From assembly GCF_000247695.1 (NCBI RefSeq), contig NW_004624801.1, positions 6,225,188 to 6,289,187 of the forward strand: 64,000 bases of DNA, given 5' to 3'. The notes below the pieces were generated by a model. That model was not told the DNA's origin, ran no database searches, and saw only the letters and a program-made list of their open reading frames with translations. Source of the DNA: Heterocephalus glaber (Eukaryota; Chordata; Mammalia; Rodentia; Bathyergidae). Below are positions 32,975 through 58,021 of this stretch, piece by piece (within the stretch, counting starts at the first letter, position 1; every line of letters begins with the position of its first letter). A program made the position numbers and the translations under genes.

Positions 32975-34416
32975 TGCAAGTAAAAAAAAAGTTTAATCAC
33001 ACAGCACTTTATACAGGTATCATAAGCAGTAGGCATTCACATCTCCACATGAACGACGCACGGGAAGCATAGTCCCCCAGGCACTCCGGATGTGTCTCTA
33101 GATACCCAGTCTGGGTGCCATGGAGTGCTGCGGCGTGAGGTCCAGCTCTGTCCTTCCCGAGGCTCTGCTGCCTGGGTGGTCCTGGCTCAGCACAGGTGTG
33201 GAGCCCGCTTAAGGCTGACAAAACGCATCATGCTTTGGCTTTTTTTTGTCTTTTTTTCTATTAAGAGTTAATATCTTTGCTTTTGAGATTTTTTTCCCAA
33301 TCTTAAATATGACATACATACACCAGAAATTACATAGCTGCAATGTGCTCAACAGCATCCTCTTAACCTGGAGCTTCACATTATCAAAAGCTTAGAAAAC
33401 GTGTAAACCTCTGGGCCTGTCTCTGGGTAGGAGATGGGTGAGGGGTGAGCTCCTGCTGCTACTGCCTCCCACCCTCTCTGGACTGAGCCCGTGGTGTGGA
33501 AGTGTAGGGCTGCCAAGGCCTCACTCTTGCTCTCCTCCCACAGAGGGCTGAGCTGCTGGGTGGGGAAGGCCCTGGTGCTTGCCTGGCCCATGCCCCTGCC
33601 TCCTTGCTGGAGAGCACAAGTCTATGAAGTCCCCACAGGCATGGCCTGGGCCAGAACTGCCAGTGCCCCACCCGCCCTGGATGAGAAAAGCAAGCGAGGC
33701 ACCTGCAGCTGTTTCTCCCTGCAGCTCCCTATCCTCAACTCCACGTTGGTGTGAGGGCCACCACCTCTCCCGGTGTTGCCCTGAACCTAGCCTGCTCCTG
33801 ACTTCTTGGAGAGAGCAAGTTCAACAGGTCTAAGGGTTATAATATGGCAAACAGGCCAGAGCTGGAAGTCAGCAATAGCAGCTACAGTTCCCATGGGACA
33901 GTGTTCACGCTGGAGGACTGGGGACCCAGTGGTGGTGGCGGCAGGGATGTGGGGAGGCTACAGTCCAACTGCTAAAAGGGACCAGGGGCACTGCAGGAGC
34001 AGGCCATACTTCATGCAAGGCACATCCATTCTCCTGCCCATCTGCAGGGCCCCAGAGCACCCCACCTCTGACCTGAGAAAAGGACAGCAAGGGAGCAAGT
34101 GTCGGGACATTCTGCCTGGAGTGACAAGCAGAAAATCACAACTGGGTTCCGGATTTCTTTGCCACAGGGGACCTGCCTGTTGAAAGATTGTTTCGGAACA
34201 GAAACGCAGCATCTCGGGACACTTCTTGCACTTCAGAATCAAACTTGCCTTGGGGAGAAGAGGGCAGTGGGAGGCTCGAACTGGGGGCAGGGGCCAGGAA
34301 GAAGGGAGGGTCCAGGAAGAAGGGAGGGTCCAGGAAGAAGGGAGGGTCCAGGGAGGGAGTGAGCAGGCAGCGGCTGGCCTCTCCCGCCGTGACACTCCTT
34401 CCATGAGGGCTGGTAG
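32975..34416 (-). other. UBE2O: UBE2O 3' untranslated region
   Basis: On the minus strand a variant poly(A) hexamer ATTAAA lies at 32,997-32,992, followed by T-rich sequence. This gives a 3' UTR of about 1.4 kb. It contains a threefold 18-bp tandem repeat near the stop codon. The transcript end is inferred. Confidence 0.55.
34294..34350. repeat. 18-bp tandem repeat, three copies, in the UBE2O 3' UTR
   Basis: The purine-rich unit CCAGGAAGAAGGGAGGGT is repeated three times without change, then a partial fourth copy. It lies about 70-120 nt after the UBE2O stop in transcript order, where it reads as a pyrimidine-rich repeat. Confidence 0.95.
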
Positions 34417-45853
<11,437 letters not shown>

Positions 45854-48089
45854 CTGTGAAAGGGAACACAGGTGTCAGAGGTGGGCTCAGAAGCCACCAG
45901 AAGACACATTTTTCCTCCAACTTCTCGCAAGTATACAGCTCATATGGCAAGTGTGCACAATCCTGGCTTTGGCTTGAGGGAGTCCCACAACCTGCAAACC
46001 AGCAGTCAGATCTAGAACTGGCACATGTCCCCTGCAGTCACTGTCTCCTACCAAAGACCCACCCCAGCCTTGGAAGGTGCTCCTGATCACAGAAGAGTGG
46101 CTGAATGACAATATAAAGGCCTTGCTCTAGGGCAAGGTTAACAGCTCATTCTACAAACACCTCACTGTGAATTAATTCTTGCCTACCTTCCTCAGGTGCC
46201 CACCTCCAACCCCAGCTATTCAGTGCTGAGAGAGAGGGTGGGGACCTGCACAAGTGGGTGGTTGGTGGTGGGGGCCCCTGAAGCCAGGGTATCATCGACA
46301 TCACATTCTAATCTGGGCTGTCCATCCTGCCAGCTGCAGGCTGCTCCTTTTCTAAGCACTGGAGAGCCTGGAAGCCGATGGGTAATTCAGGATGGCTGGC
46401 TGCAGGAGCCTCGCTTCGTACCCAGGCACCTGATCTGTCCCTCCACAGACCCCCTGGGGCAGCTGCCACCACTCCTGCTGCCCAGCTGCTGGATACCCCT
46501 CCTACAGCCCAGAAAGGGGCTGGTTCTCCACCAGAGCAGCCTTGTCTTCTCTTCTGCTGGGTCCCCAAACCTGGGCTCCTCTCTGTAGTCCCTCACTGAC
46601 TCAAAGGGATGGGTGGTCTCTGTCTGCTCACCAAGACCCCAAACCATGGGGCTGGGGGAGCTGCTCCCTCAAATACTACCCAACCAGACACCTGTAGCAG
46701 CAGCCTCTCTGCTCACAAGCTCTGGGCCCTGGAAAGGTGACAACACAAAGGCAGAACGAAAGGGCTGAAATTTTGGCAATGATGACTAAAACTCTATCAG
46801 TAGGATGTGAAGGGAAGCAATGAACCCTATCATCAACCAGCAGTGCAGAAATCCCACAGGCAACCCAAGTCCCATTCCAGATGTCAACAAACCTAGCAGA
46901 CGGGGTCTTCTAGTCAGACACCAAGCAACCCCGGGCAGCCCGTTCCTGTGTGCATACACAAAATGGGTGCAAGCAGCCATTCCCAGGTGACTGCCACAGG
47001 ACTGAACAAGCAAGGAAAGAAATGTACAAACATGCTCATGGTGCGAGGGACCCAGCTGGTACTCAAGCAGGATGGCTGTGGCCACTGCCTGACTGCACAG
47101 CCCCTGGGAGGTGCAGGCGGAAGCCCCGTGAAAGGCCAGTCTCTTCGGACATGTGCTTCAGGTGCCCGGGCTGTGAGAAGCTCACGGGGATGCCACCGCC
47201 ACTCTCCTGACTCAGAAAACACTCTGGCTGTGACGACGTGTGCCCACATCTCTATTCTGAGAGAGGCATTTTCTATGCTGCCCCACCAAGCCTTTTAGGC
47301 TTTAGAAAGCCACCACTGGGGTCCTTCCAAGCCATCACAGAATCCAGAAGCTGTGTCGTGGGAACCCTGGAGAGAGGGACTGTGCCATGTGGGGCAGATG
47401 GGTCTTTAAGGAGAACCCTGCGCTGAGCCTGCACATCATTCGCTGGTGGCATCTGCCAGGTAGAGTTGCCGAGAGGGAAAGGCAGAGCAGCACAGGTGCC
47501 TTCTCCTGCGACCCACTCTGTCCGGACTCCTGCACCACCCCCCGTGGGGGAGGGGAAACGGAGGCCACAGCTGAGGCGGAAGCAGGAACAAAGCAGCAGG
47601 CCAAAGCTGGTGTGAGGGCCAAGCCTGAGGCTGGAGCGGGTAGGCACAGCCATGTTCCTAAAGAGGGGTCTCCCAGAGGCCACCCTCCTGGACGCCGTCT
47701 TCAAGGGTCCTTCGAATCCTTTCATGATGAGGAAAGTCCTGGGAGCAGAGTATCTGTGTGGGGAGGGTCAAAAGGGAGGGAGAGGGGAGCCACTACGTGG
47801 GATACGTGCTCTTCCCTTGGGCATACTAGAGGGTGACGCAGGTGTCTGGAAGGGCACCCACCGAGGTTCTGCACTGTACCCCAGGCACTGCTTCCTCCAA
47901 CTCTGCACGCCTCACAGTTCCTTCCCAATGGCCCCCTCTGCACTCCTCGCCCCTGCTTTACAAAAGCCTTTCCGAGTCCCCATTCTGGAAGGAACCATTG
48001 TGCTCCTGTGTGGGAGACAGCAATACTGATCATGCCCAAAGCAGGCTGTGAAGAGTTAACCCCACAAGCGGCTTGTTCTGAGAGATGAG

Positions 48090-48545
48090 TCCAGCCGAAG
48101 CCTACGTGCCAAGGTCAGTAACTTGTACCCAAATTCTGTTCCCACAACTAAAACTTTCTTAACTAGGACAATATTCTAATTACAATCATACAGTTTGTCT
48201 ATTCTGTTCCTAATTCAAGAATGCTTTGAATGACTTGTCTTTTGCAAGCCTTGCTTACATTAACTTCCATAGAAACCGCATGACTGCGCATCACTGCGCA
48301 TCTTCTCAGACGCACAGTCTTCTCTCGTAGTCCCACCCTTGCCCATTTATAGCTCGCCTTTACCCCGATCTATTACCAAGAAAAATCAGGGCTTGGACTG
48401 GCCAGCGCCTTTGTTGGTTGCACCAGCATTGGTCGTCCTGGGCCCCACTTTCTGTCTCTCTTAGTTCTCTTAGTTTTCTTTCCTCTCAGGCCTGTGTCAT
48501 ACACTGGGCAGGAGGCTGCAGCCTACTGCAGAGGTTTCCCACAAT
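48090..48545 (+). mobile_element. Candidate endogenous retrovirus LTR in UBE2O intron 1
   Basis: Contains a tandem CTGCGCATCACTGCGCATC, a TTTATAGCTCGCC promoter-like box and a downstream CT-rich block, all typical of beta-type LTRs. The right end may be TTTCCCACA at about 48,542. I could not find matching target duplications, and no retroviral genes are nearby. Confidence 0.4.
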
Positions 48546-48882
48546 GTTTCAGGGGTCCCCAGCACTCCTGGGGCACCTGTGACCTCTGTCCTCTGCCTCC
48601 CCACAGTACCACCAGTTGCTCACTGCATGTCAGACACTTTTCTAAGCACTTCGTGCGTCTCCCCTAACACGGAAGAAGTACTGCAATTATTACTGTCATT
48701 TCCCTTTTCAGATAAGTAAAGTGAAATAAAGAAAAAGCATGTAACTTGGCGAAGCTTTATAGGAGAGGGGCTGAGACTTGAACTCAGCAGCCTGACCTCA
48801 GAGTCTTTTCTCTTAGACCACATTTTAAAAAAAAAGTGTATCCCTCCCCAGAGCTGCAGAGATAGTAACAGAGTAAAATATA

Positions 48883-49055
48883 CTTCTGGCCCATGAGTGC
48901 AATCCTAGCAGTCCGGGAGGCTGAGGAAGGAGGATCACTAGTTTGGGCCCAGACTGAACAACTTAATGAGACCCTGTTTCAAAACAAAAAATAAAAAATG
49001 GCCTGGAGATGTAGCTCAGTGTGAAGACCTTGGGTTCAACTCCCAGAACTGGGGG
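48883..49055 (+). mobile_element. B1-ID composite SINE
   Basis: CCTAGCAGTCCGGGAGGCTG, an A-run, then GGAGATGTAGCTCAGTGTGA. Confidence 0.85.
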
Positions 49056-49365
49056 CAGGTCCACACGTTGTCAAAGATGAGTATGCTGGTCATAAAGGCA
49101 ATAAAATATTTCTGGGGTGTCTGGAAGATATTGTGGTGCCACTGGCTGCAGATGCCATCAGGCCCTGCCCCTGGGGGTGGCCATCTGCCCTTGGCTTCCC
49201 TTACAACCCTAAAATGTCAAGGACTCAAATTACAGGTGCCAGATGGTACCAGGAGGGAACACCAGGGGGTGACACGCCTGCCCCAGGAAAAGGAGACCCT
49301 GGAGCAAAATTAAGGCTATGAAACAAAACCCAAATCCCTACTGCCCAGGAGCCCCTTGAATGTCT

Positions 49366-49449
49366 TTTTTTATTTTGGTACTGGAGATCAAACTCAGGAC
49401 CTCATGCTTGCGAAGAAGGTGTGGTGCCACTGAGCTAAATCCCTGGCCC
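49366..49449 (-). mobile_element. ID-type SINE
   Basis: Reverse body GGTACTGGAGATCAAACTCA; TGAATGTC lies on both sides. Confidence 0.92.
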
Positions 49450-51013
49450 CTGAATGTCACTTTAAAACAATCTTACTTAGGGACAGGGAAGCTTAGGAAC
49501 GGATGGGGCAGATTTCAGCTATCATTACACTTTCTAAAACTCTAAGCGACCTCAGAGTTGGTATCTGTTGCATAACCTGGAGAGCTGCAGTGATTAGAAG
49601 TTTCTGGACAGAAAAAGGATGAGGAAGACAAGATGCCAAAAAGCTAGGTCTCTGTAGGTGGGGAGGGGCACGAGTGGTCGGTAGTGGACATGGACTGTCT
49701 GCACAGGTTACAGGACTGTGGGGCTGCCCACTGGCGCTGGGATTCCAGGACAGGCTGTCTCTGCTGCCTCCTTTGGAAAGAGGCAATCTGTCTCGTGCTG
49801 TGGGACTTTAAGGAATTCGAAGCCCGGCCAGTGCTGATGGAGCGTTTCTTGTGCCAGTGCTGTGGGGCCCAGGGGCTGCTCTGCCAAGCCCCTGATGCTA
49901 CACAGGGGGAGGAAGCAGGGGCAGAGGTAGGTCTGGTCGTGATCAGAGCCACAGAGAAAAATAAGGCAATGGGGGCGGGGCCAACGGGAGTTGAGAGATC
50001 AGAGCAGCTGTCGGAGGTGCTGTGTGGAGTGTGTCCGAAGGCCGAAGGAGCAGGGCTCAGAGCATGGTCAGCCCCGGGGGGAAGGAAGCTCACCACAGCG
50101 GCACTTCTGCCCTATCCTGCCAGGAAGATCACCCTCATCCCGAGGTTCACGTTGCTCTGGGCTGCAGTCTTGAGGCCTATGTACCTCTGACAAGACAGCA
50201 GGAGCAACTAGCTCATCTTGCAATGAGTGCCTGGTCCAGACCCTCATCGGTAACACTGACTTTGGCTGACCAGGTGACTCAAAACTGTTTAGAATGTTCA
50301 AGAGTAGAAAAGGCAAACTAAGGCTGATTAACAGGTTGAATACAGAAGGGTGCTAAAACGAAGATACTTCCAATTGGTTTTGAACATCACGGCCCTGTAG
50401 GAGTGGCTGGCCTGCTCTGTAGGGCGAAGCACTTGTCCTAGGACTTATGCCTGGTCACTAGCACCAGTATCTGGAACACTAAACGGGCTCCTCATCTAGT
50501 GGGGAGCTGCAGAAAGTCCAAAGGGCAGGCTTTATGGGGCCTTAGCATGTTATGTCTCAAGGCTGAGAGCTACGAGCCACACCACACGCACCTGCTGAAC
50601 ACCAAGGAAGACCAAAACACAAAAGATGTGGGTGTCCTTCAATCTCAGAGGAAGCAACACCTCGCCTTTTCTGGGGACTGGTGACATCATCAATATCAGA
50701 TCTTGAATCTCCCACTGGCGGTAGCTGCCGACCTAAAAGGCCCAGTTTGAGGGCAAACACCCAAGAGGCTTAATAAAGTCCCAGACCGAGACCTAGTCTA
50801 ATCCTAGACCTCAAGGACAAGCTGACTGCCAGCCCCATATTGTGTGCAGAAAATACAGGACAGCCTGCAGTGGCCCCTGATTTGGGTTTGTGTTCAGAGT
50901 GAGGCTTTTCCTTTGCTTGACTAAGCCAGGCCTAACAGCTCTGAAGCCCAGCAGTCACACACAGGCATGAAACTGCTCACTCAGGCAGGACTCAAAAATA
51001 CAGGTTCTCAAGC

Positions 51014-51215
51014 AAGGTGGGATGGCACACACTTGTAATCCCATCTACTCAGGAGGCTGAGGCAGGAGGACTGCACATTCAAGGCTAGCCTGAAGAGCTC
51101 CACAAGACCCTGTCTTAAATAAAAAGTGCTGGGGATGTAGCTCAGTAGTAGAGTGCTTGTCTAGCATCATGTGTGAGGTCTTTGGTTCAAACCCCAGATT
51201 GCACTCCCCGGCCAA
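51014..51215 (+). mobile_element. B1-ID composite SINE
   Basis: CACACTTGTAATCCCATCTA ... GTGCTGGGGATGTAGCTCAG. Confidence 0.87.
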
Positions 51216-51756
51216 AATAAAACCAGATTCACAAAAGGAGTATGAGGCTACCCCAACACTGGAAATTCTAAATACTAACTTGCTGTTTCCCAAGGCATAG
51301 AAACAATCTGAGAAACATTAGTCCTCTGCCTGCTCCACCCATATAGTCTGAGGAGGTCGGAGTCCTACACAGACATAGAAAAAGAGTGAAGTAAGACAGC
51401 AGTCAAGTGGGGAAGACAGGGTTTCTTGTTATGACAGGGACCTGAGCGCTCCTAACCAGCCCTTCTCAGTGCCCACCTGCCCCTAAGCCTGCTGCCTGCC
51501 CGAAGGCCCACCCCACTCCCCACCCCACTGTTTGAGCCCCAACTCGCTGCAGCTGACCCTGCTGCACCACTGGGCTGGCTGCACTGCAGTGCACGATGGG
51601 GTCTTGGGTGTCAGTTCTGGCTGAGAAACCCAGTCCAGTTTTGGAGGAAGAGGAAACCATTTCACAGGAATTCTTTTGCAACCCAGAATCAAATCATTTT
51701 ATGCTTCCCACAGAGTCCAGGCTCAAGAATACAAATGTAAAATGAGAAATACAGAC

Positions 51757-51952
51757 TTTTTTTCAGTACTTAGGATTGAACCCAGAGTCTTTGCACTGAG
51801 CTATATTTATTTATGCCCTTTATTTTCTTTTTAAATTTTGAGACAGGGTTTCACTAACTCACTAAGCTACCCAGAATAGGCTTGAACTTGTCACCCTCCT
51901 GCCTCAGCCTCCCAGAGTGCTGGTATTAGAGGTGTGTGCCACCAAGCCTGGC
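51757..51952 (-). mobile_element. ID-B1 composite SINE
   Basis: Reverse composite TTAGGATTGAACCCAGAGTC ... GTGTGTGCCACCAAGCCTGG. Confidence 0.85.
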
Positions 51953-52574
51953 TAGAAATGGACATTGTCTCTGAAGAAAATTTACAAGAATCTGGCATAA
52001 AGGGAAGGGTCGGGGAGGGGCAGGCCCAGGACATTCATCCCCCAGCTTCCATGCTCATGCAACAGGGTGACCTGAGAAACTACTCAGGCCAGGTCGGAAA
52101 GTTTACCCCAGTGTGGACCTTTGAAAAAGTGCTGGGAACCTTAGAAGAACAGTGTTTTTCAAACCAAAGGGTCAGGATCCACTAGTAGGTTATGGGACCA
52201 ATTTAGTGGGTCACAGCCGACAATTAAAAAAAAAAAAGTATCCGTTTGCATTATACCTATTACTTTGCCTTTTCAACCTTTTCAGTTGCATATATGATAT
52301 ACATATGCCCTGGGTCACTACGTAAAATGTTTACTGTAGGTCACTGTCAAGAAGTTTGAGAATCTCCTCCTAAGTCTGCCCCATCCTGGGTCCAGCTTTT
52401 TGGGTTCTCTCTGGCCAGGATTTTGGCCAGTTCCATCCAGTACAGAGCTGTTCCCTCTCCCCAAGCAAATTCACACAGATCCAGCACTACCACATTCATG
52501 CTGGACATTTTTTTGGGTAGAGACTCAGGACTCTGGCCTTCCTTAAAATGTCACTGCCAGCTACAATAGTAAAA

Positions 52575-52737
52575 CCAGGAAGCCAGGCATGGTGGTGCAC
52601 GCTCGTCATCCCAGTACTCAGGAGGCTGAAGCAAGAGAATCACCAAGGATTTGAGGTCAGCCTTGACTATATAGCGAGATCCTGTCTCCAAACAACAACA
52701 AAACAACAACAACAACAAAAACAACAACAACAACAAC
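52575..52737 (+). mobile_element. B1 SINE with (AAC)n tail
   Basis: GCCAGGCATGGTGGTGCACG through CTGTCTCC, then an (AAC)n microsatellite at 52,690-52,737 grown from the A-rich tail. Confidence 0.9.
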
Positions 52738-53756
52738 TCCTCCCCTGTAAAACCAGGAATGGCATAAAATGGGGCTTCCTGTTGCAGCTGGGCCACTCTT
52801 CTAGCCGCTTCCCAAGTCTAGTTTAGACCGGACTGGGGATGTGATCAGGAGGGACTCAGATTGTGCCTGTGTAAGGACTCTCTCAGTGCAATCGACCATC
52901 ATGTGGCAGAGCCACTGATAACCCAGCAATCAGCACCGTCCACCCGAGGACAGAAGGCTTCACTAGCAAAACACACGTGGACGGGGGCTTCACGTGCTGG
53001 GTAAAAGAAATGCTGGTCCCCAGCTAGGACTGCCGTCAATTGTGTGCTCCAGAAGCCACTCCGCAGAAGCTCTGTAAGACCAGTGAGGAAGGTCCATTTA
53101 GTCCATAGCTTTTGAGCGTTCACTATAGACTCAGGACAAGACAGGAATATCAAGACACATTTGGAATGTGTCTCGACTTTAGGGAACTGACATTCAGAAG
53201 GGGAGACAACATGAAACTATGGCCAAATGTTTATTCACAAGTGAACCCATTGCTGAGCTCCTGTCCCAGCATGGCAGGCGGAGGAAGGCAGGAGGAGCCA
53301 GATCATACCCTAGAAACAAAAGCACTGGGACGCCTCCCCTTCCCTGGGGACCCTCCTTGCGGTCACACCCAGACTGAAGCACACGGTCAGGCGGCCAGGC
53401 AGCACAGCTCAGTGGAAACTGCAGCTGCAGCGCCTGCTTGCTGGGATGGGTGGAGACTCGGCCTGCCCCAGGACAGAAAAAGGGAGCCGAGTTCAGCTGT
53501 CTGCTAAGTGGAGGGGGAAGGACTGCGGAGCAGTGCCTGGCGCGAGGCCAGGGCAGCAGGCCTGGTCTGCAGATGCGGTAGTGCTTGATATGCGGTACAG
53601 GCTTGCCGTGGTGGGAGCCAGGAGTGAAGAATGAACATCTCTAGGAGGAGCAGGCCTCCCTCTGCAAGGACGAAGAGAGGCAGAAAACGGAACAGCACAC
53701 TCGCACATTCTGTGACCGGGCTATCACCACCTAGCCAGTCCATCTGATTGTCCTTT

Positions 53757-53938
53757 TTTCTTTTCAGCACTGGGGTTTAACCCAGGGCCTCTGCACTGAG
53801 CTATGTGCCCAGCACAACCCCCCTTCATTTTGAGACACTAAGTTGCCCAGGCTAGTTTCAAAAACTTGCAGTCCTCCTTCCCGCCTTAGCCTCCCAGAGT
53901 GCTGGGATTACAGGGATGCGCCACCACACCTGGCTGAG
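53757..53938 (-). mobile_element. ID-B1 composite SINE
   Basis: Reverse composite with GCACTGGGGTTTAACCCAGG and GAGTGCTGGGATTACAGGGA. Confidence 0.85.
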
Positions 53939-56735
53939 GCTGTACCTTTTCCCATGTGATAGGCTGCCATGCTGGGGCTACCAGGAATTCCTGAGAGTAC
54001 TCAGGGCTGGAGAGCCCAGGGCCTCAACACTGCCCTCTAGATAACCCCACACCCTGCCCATCTATCTGAGGTCACATTAGGGCGGTAGTCACAGGAACCT
54101 CACCCTGTGCCCGGGGATGATGCCACTCACTCTGCTTCTTTGGATTCTCCAGGGAGGTACCACAAGGGAGAGAGGCAGTGCAGGGAGGCACTGCTCCCAG
54201 TGCTCCACTCCAGAGGTGGCTGGGGACATAATGTCCCGTTCAAGGTCGTCCAGGCACCAGGACTCCAGGGCCCGGCTATTGCTAACCTGACTCTCATCTG
54301 GCATATGCGGCGCCCCAGCCTGGCCCTAATACCCGCGGAACAACTTAAGCCAGGATGCCTAAGTGTGGGCCCTGGCCCCTGGCTGCATCTTTCCTGAGCT
54401 CACTGGAAACACGGGTCCTCAGGCCCCACCCACCCCCTGGGAAGCTGCAAGTCAACAAGGCTTCCAGGTGAGCTGTGAGTCCCTGCACATCCACAGCAGC
54501 AGCTCTTACCATCAGGGGGAGCGGTTACAGGCTACACCAGGCTCACACTCCAGCCCCACTATGATGTTCCGGGCAAGCACTGAACACCGAGCTGCACTCC
54601 CAGCCCCTCCTGCCATAATATTCTGTAAAGAGGCATTTGGAAAAAGTCCCACAGTAATTCTAATACACATTCCCAACCCCTGGCGACTCTGGTTGGCCTT
54701 TAAAGACAAGGGAGGAGAAGGGACACAGCTCCATCCTTCTGAGCTGCTTCTGGAAAACCCTGGTTTTGAGGGGGAACATCGGCATTCGGCAGCCATGATC
54801 CCCAGGACAAGAGCAGCCTTGGAAGGACCACGTCTGAGTCCAGTGGGCAGGGCCTGCTTTCAGCCATGAGAGATCCCATGTGGAGAAACACACCCTCACT
54901 GAGCCACACCAGCCTCCGCTCGCTTCTCAAACACCTGCAGTTACTATTTCCAGGCAGATGAAATGAATACCACTGGGGGTGCTGGTGTCACAGGGCACCA
55001 ATTGGCCTGGAGACTCCAGGACTGAGCAAAATGGCTCCTGGGGGTTGATGTCACTTCTCAGCTGGATTATTACATCCAGGAACCTCAGCGACTCATCCCT
55101 TCACCTCCACTTCTCCCAAGGCACACCAGCATCTCAGGACAGTGAGCCAGGATGAAAACACTAACTGAAAAGCACAATCACAAGACTGGGAGAAGGCTCT
55201 GTTCACTTCTATAGATGCAGTGAGATGAGACTATAGCAGGGTGGAGGCCACAGGCTGCAAAGGACAGATTTGTGTTCAGGGTAGAGGACACACAAGAATC
55301 AGGTCCTGCTGGGGATACAGCATTGCCACTCCCCAGCTGCCAGACACCTCTTCAGGCATGGGCAGCACTGGGCTGGACAAGCTCCTCCAGCTGCAGCTCC
55401 AGCGCTTCTGCCCCGAGTTCCCTTCTGCTACCTGCCAGGCAGCAGTCCTGCCATGTGCCAGACCTCTGCTCTCCACATAGGGACCATCCGTTTGAAGCAT
55501 GAATCCCCTCAGATTCCCAAAGCAGGCCAGCTGAAAGTTAAAGACATATTGGCTCGTGGGGCCCAGGGCAGGGCCTGGACAAGGCTCCGGACAGGTTCTC
55601 TCCCAAGGAACTAACAGCTCACCTGGAGAAGCCAAATGCACACAAAGTAACATTTACAATGACTGCAACAAGATTCAGAAATTAATATACATGATTTAGA
55701 TGCAGTACTTAATTGGGGAGATTTCAGATATACCAGGGAAGATACCTAAAGAAAACCCATAGGAAACCATATAGTATGAACCCTCACACTGATGTGGTCA
55801 AAATTTCCTACCCCACCCCCTCTCTGAGCAGGGCCACACCCAGTTATGAATATGGACAGAGCCTGAGGCAGAGCGCATCAGTGTGCAGAGGTGACCTGGG
55901 CTGGACTTCAGGGGCTGTCACCAACACATCTCAGCACAGAGTGCTACAAAGAGCTCTCAGCTACTGAAAGAAATAACACCTCGAAGGCCACATGGCAGGA
56001 AATGGGTGATCTCAGGCCCAGGTGAGAATGGCAGGAGGCAAGAAAAGCATCTGGGACTTCACCGACACCCCTGGGCACCTCAGAAGGATGGTGTTATCCT
56101 GCTCAGACACAGAGTTGCGTGCAGGGGGAGGGCAGAGCTGGGCCACACTGGCAGAGCCTCAAGCTTGGTCCTCCCCTGGGGACAGGACAGCCCTGTGGTG
56201 AACCTGTAGCATCCTGAGGGAGAGAAGCTAGAGCACAGAGCAGGCCCGGGTCTTTGGAGGATTGTGACCACACAATTATGCATAAAACTTCCTTCCTCTT
56301 GGGAATGTTCGGCCTCCAGAGGGCTCTCTGATCTCCCACGGGAACTCATCTCATCACAGACCTGAAGGAGGGCACATGCCAGGAGAGCAACAAGTGGAAC
56401 TTACTTGAACTGCAGCATACCTACTTCTGGAAGCTGTGCCCTACAACCAGCAACTGCAAGGTGTGTTTGGCAGGGTTACAGTGCTCTGCTGGCCTCTGAG
56501 GAGCAGCTGGTGGAAACCAACAAATGGCCCCATAAGATAGGGAGGACTCTATACACTGTTTAGTGGAGTTGAAAAGGCAAGACTATGAAGCTGTGAAAAG
56601 TGGAGCAGCCCAGACAGGTAGCTGTTTAACAGAATCCCCAGAGGAGCTCTTTTAAAAACATAGATTCCTGATTTCTCATCCCAGACCTAGTGAATGACTG
56701 TCTGGATGAAGATGGAATCTATTTCTTTTTTAGCT

Positions 56736-56957
56736 TTTGGGGTGGTGAGGATTGAACCCAGGGCCTCATGTATGGTAGGCAAGTGCTCTACCACTGAGCT
56801 ACGCTCCTAGCCAGGAATCTATTTCTTAATGTCCCCTGGGTCAGCCTGATAATCCACCTGGTTAAAATAGCTCTATTTGGGGGTGGGGTGTAGCTTTGTG
56901 GTAGAGGATGTGTGTAACACGTACAAGACCCCAGTTCCATCCCCAGCACAGGGGTGA
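56736..56957. mobile_element. Two ID-like SINE bodies in opposite orientation
   Basis: Reverse body at 56,736-56,815 (GAGGATTGAACCCAGGGCCT) and forward body at 56,878-56,957 (GGGGTGTAGCTTTGTGGTAG). Confidence 0.75.
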
Positions 56958-58021
56958 GGGTAGCTCTACTTCAATCAGAAATTTTTGCCTTTCTTCTAAA
57001 ACAAAACATACTGAGTACTTACAGACATTTAATTTTTAAAAGCTTAAAAGATAGAAATCTGTAGATCAAGGTGCAAAAGCATGGTGGCTTAAAATAACAG
57101 TGCGATTCAATTGATAGCTACTGCTTAGCATTTCCTGCCAAGTCCTCCTGTGATTCAGCTTCGGAGACAGATACACAGGCACCAAGTACTCAAATGGATG
57201 TGGCTGCAACTCTGAGTGACCTTTGCTCAGGTGGGCCAGATCCAGGCTGGCCAGAACCCAAGCGGATGCCAAGAAGCAGCTGGGCTCTGGGACATCTCAC
57301 AAATGACCTTGCTGACTGAGAGAAGGGCCCGACTCAAGGCAGCTGCTGCCATGGGACAAAGCATATCCTACCAGCACCCATCCCTGGAACCTGGGGGACA
57401 CAGTTTTGCCACCTTGAAGACTTTCAGGTGGCAGTGCAGCTTCCTGGGCCCATGCCATGGCCACGAGAGCTGGGTCACTGGACAGGAGCAAGCCAGTGTG
57501 TGACATGGCTCCCGTGCAAACCCGAGAGTAACTAACCTGCTCCGGCAGAAACATGCACCCCGGCCTGCCTGGTCCGTGCCCATGGTGACAGCCCTCGGGA
57601 ACCCACTGCTTAGGTGTCATCCCGCTGTCTTCGCCTCCCTAACTGAGCACATAGAAGAATGAGGTAATCGTAGTAGGAGACACCTGCCACTCCCTCCTGC
57701 AGCAGCCAGAGACACAGTCTCACCCTTACCCAATGCACCAGCGCTGCCTCCCAAACTGATCAGCTGCTAATCAATAGCCACACTCTGCAAAACGCACCAC
57801 CCTACCTTCCTAGGCAGGCGCACACGGGAAAGAGTCCACCCAGCACTGCTATTTAAAAAAAATGCAAATCTGTAAGAAAAGGCAGTAAAAAATAATATGG
57901 GAGGGCCTTGGGTCCATGTCTGTGTCTCTTCTCAGGGACCAGTTTCCTGGTGAAGAGGATCTGTGGAGAAGAGAAGGGGCTGCTATTTCCACGAAGTACT
58001 CGTTTCTGGCATCATTTTCTT

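Noticed and set aside
49684..50190. 168-codon plus-strand frame in UBE2O intron 1
   Set aside because: Low-complexity, no family similarity, overlapped by equally long frames on the other strand.
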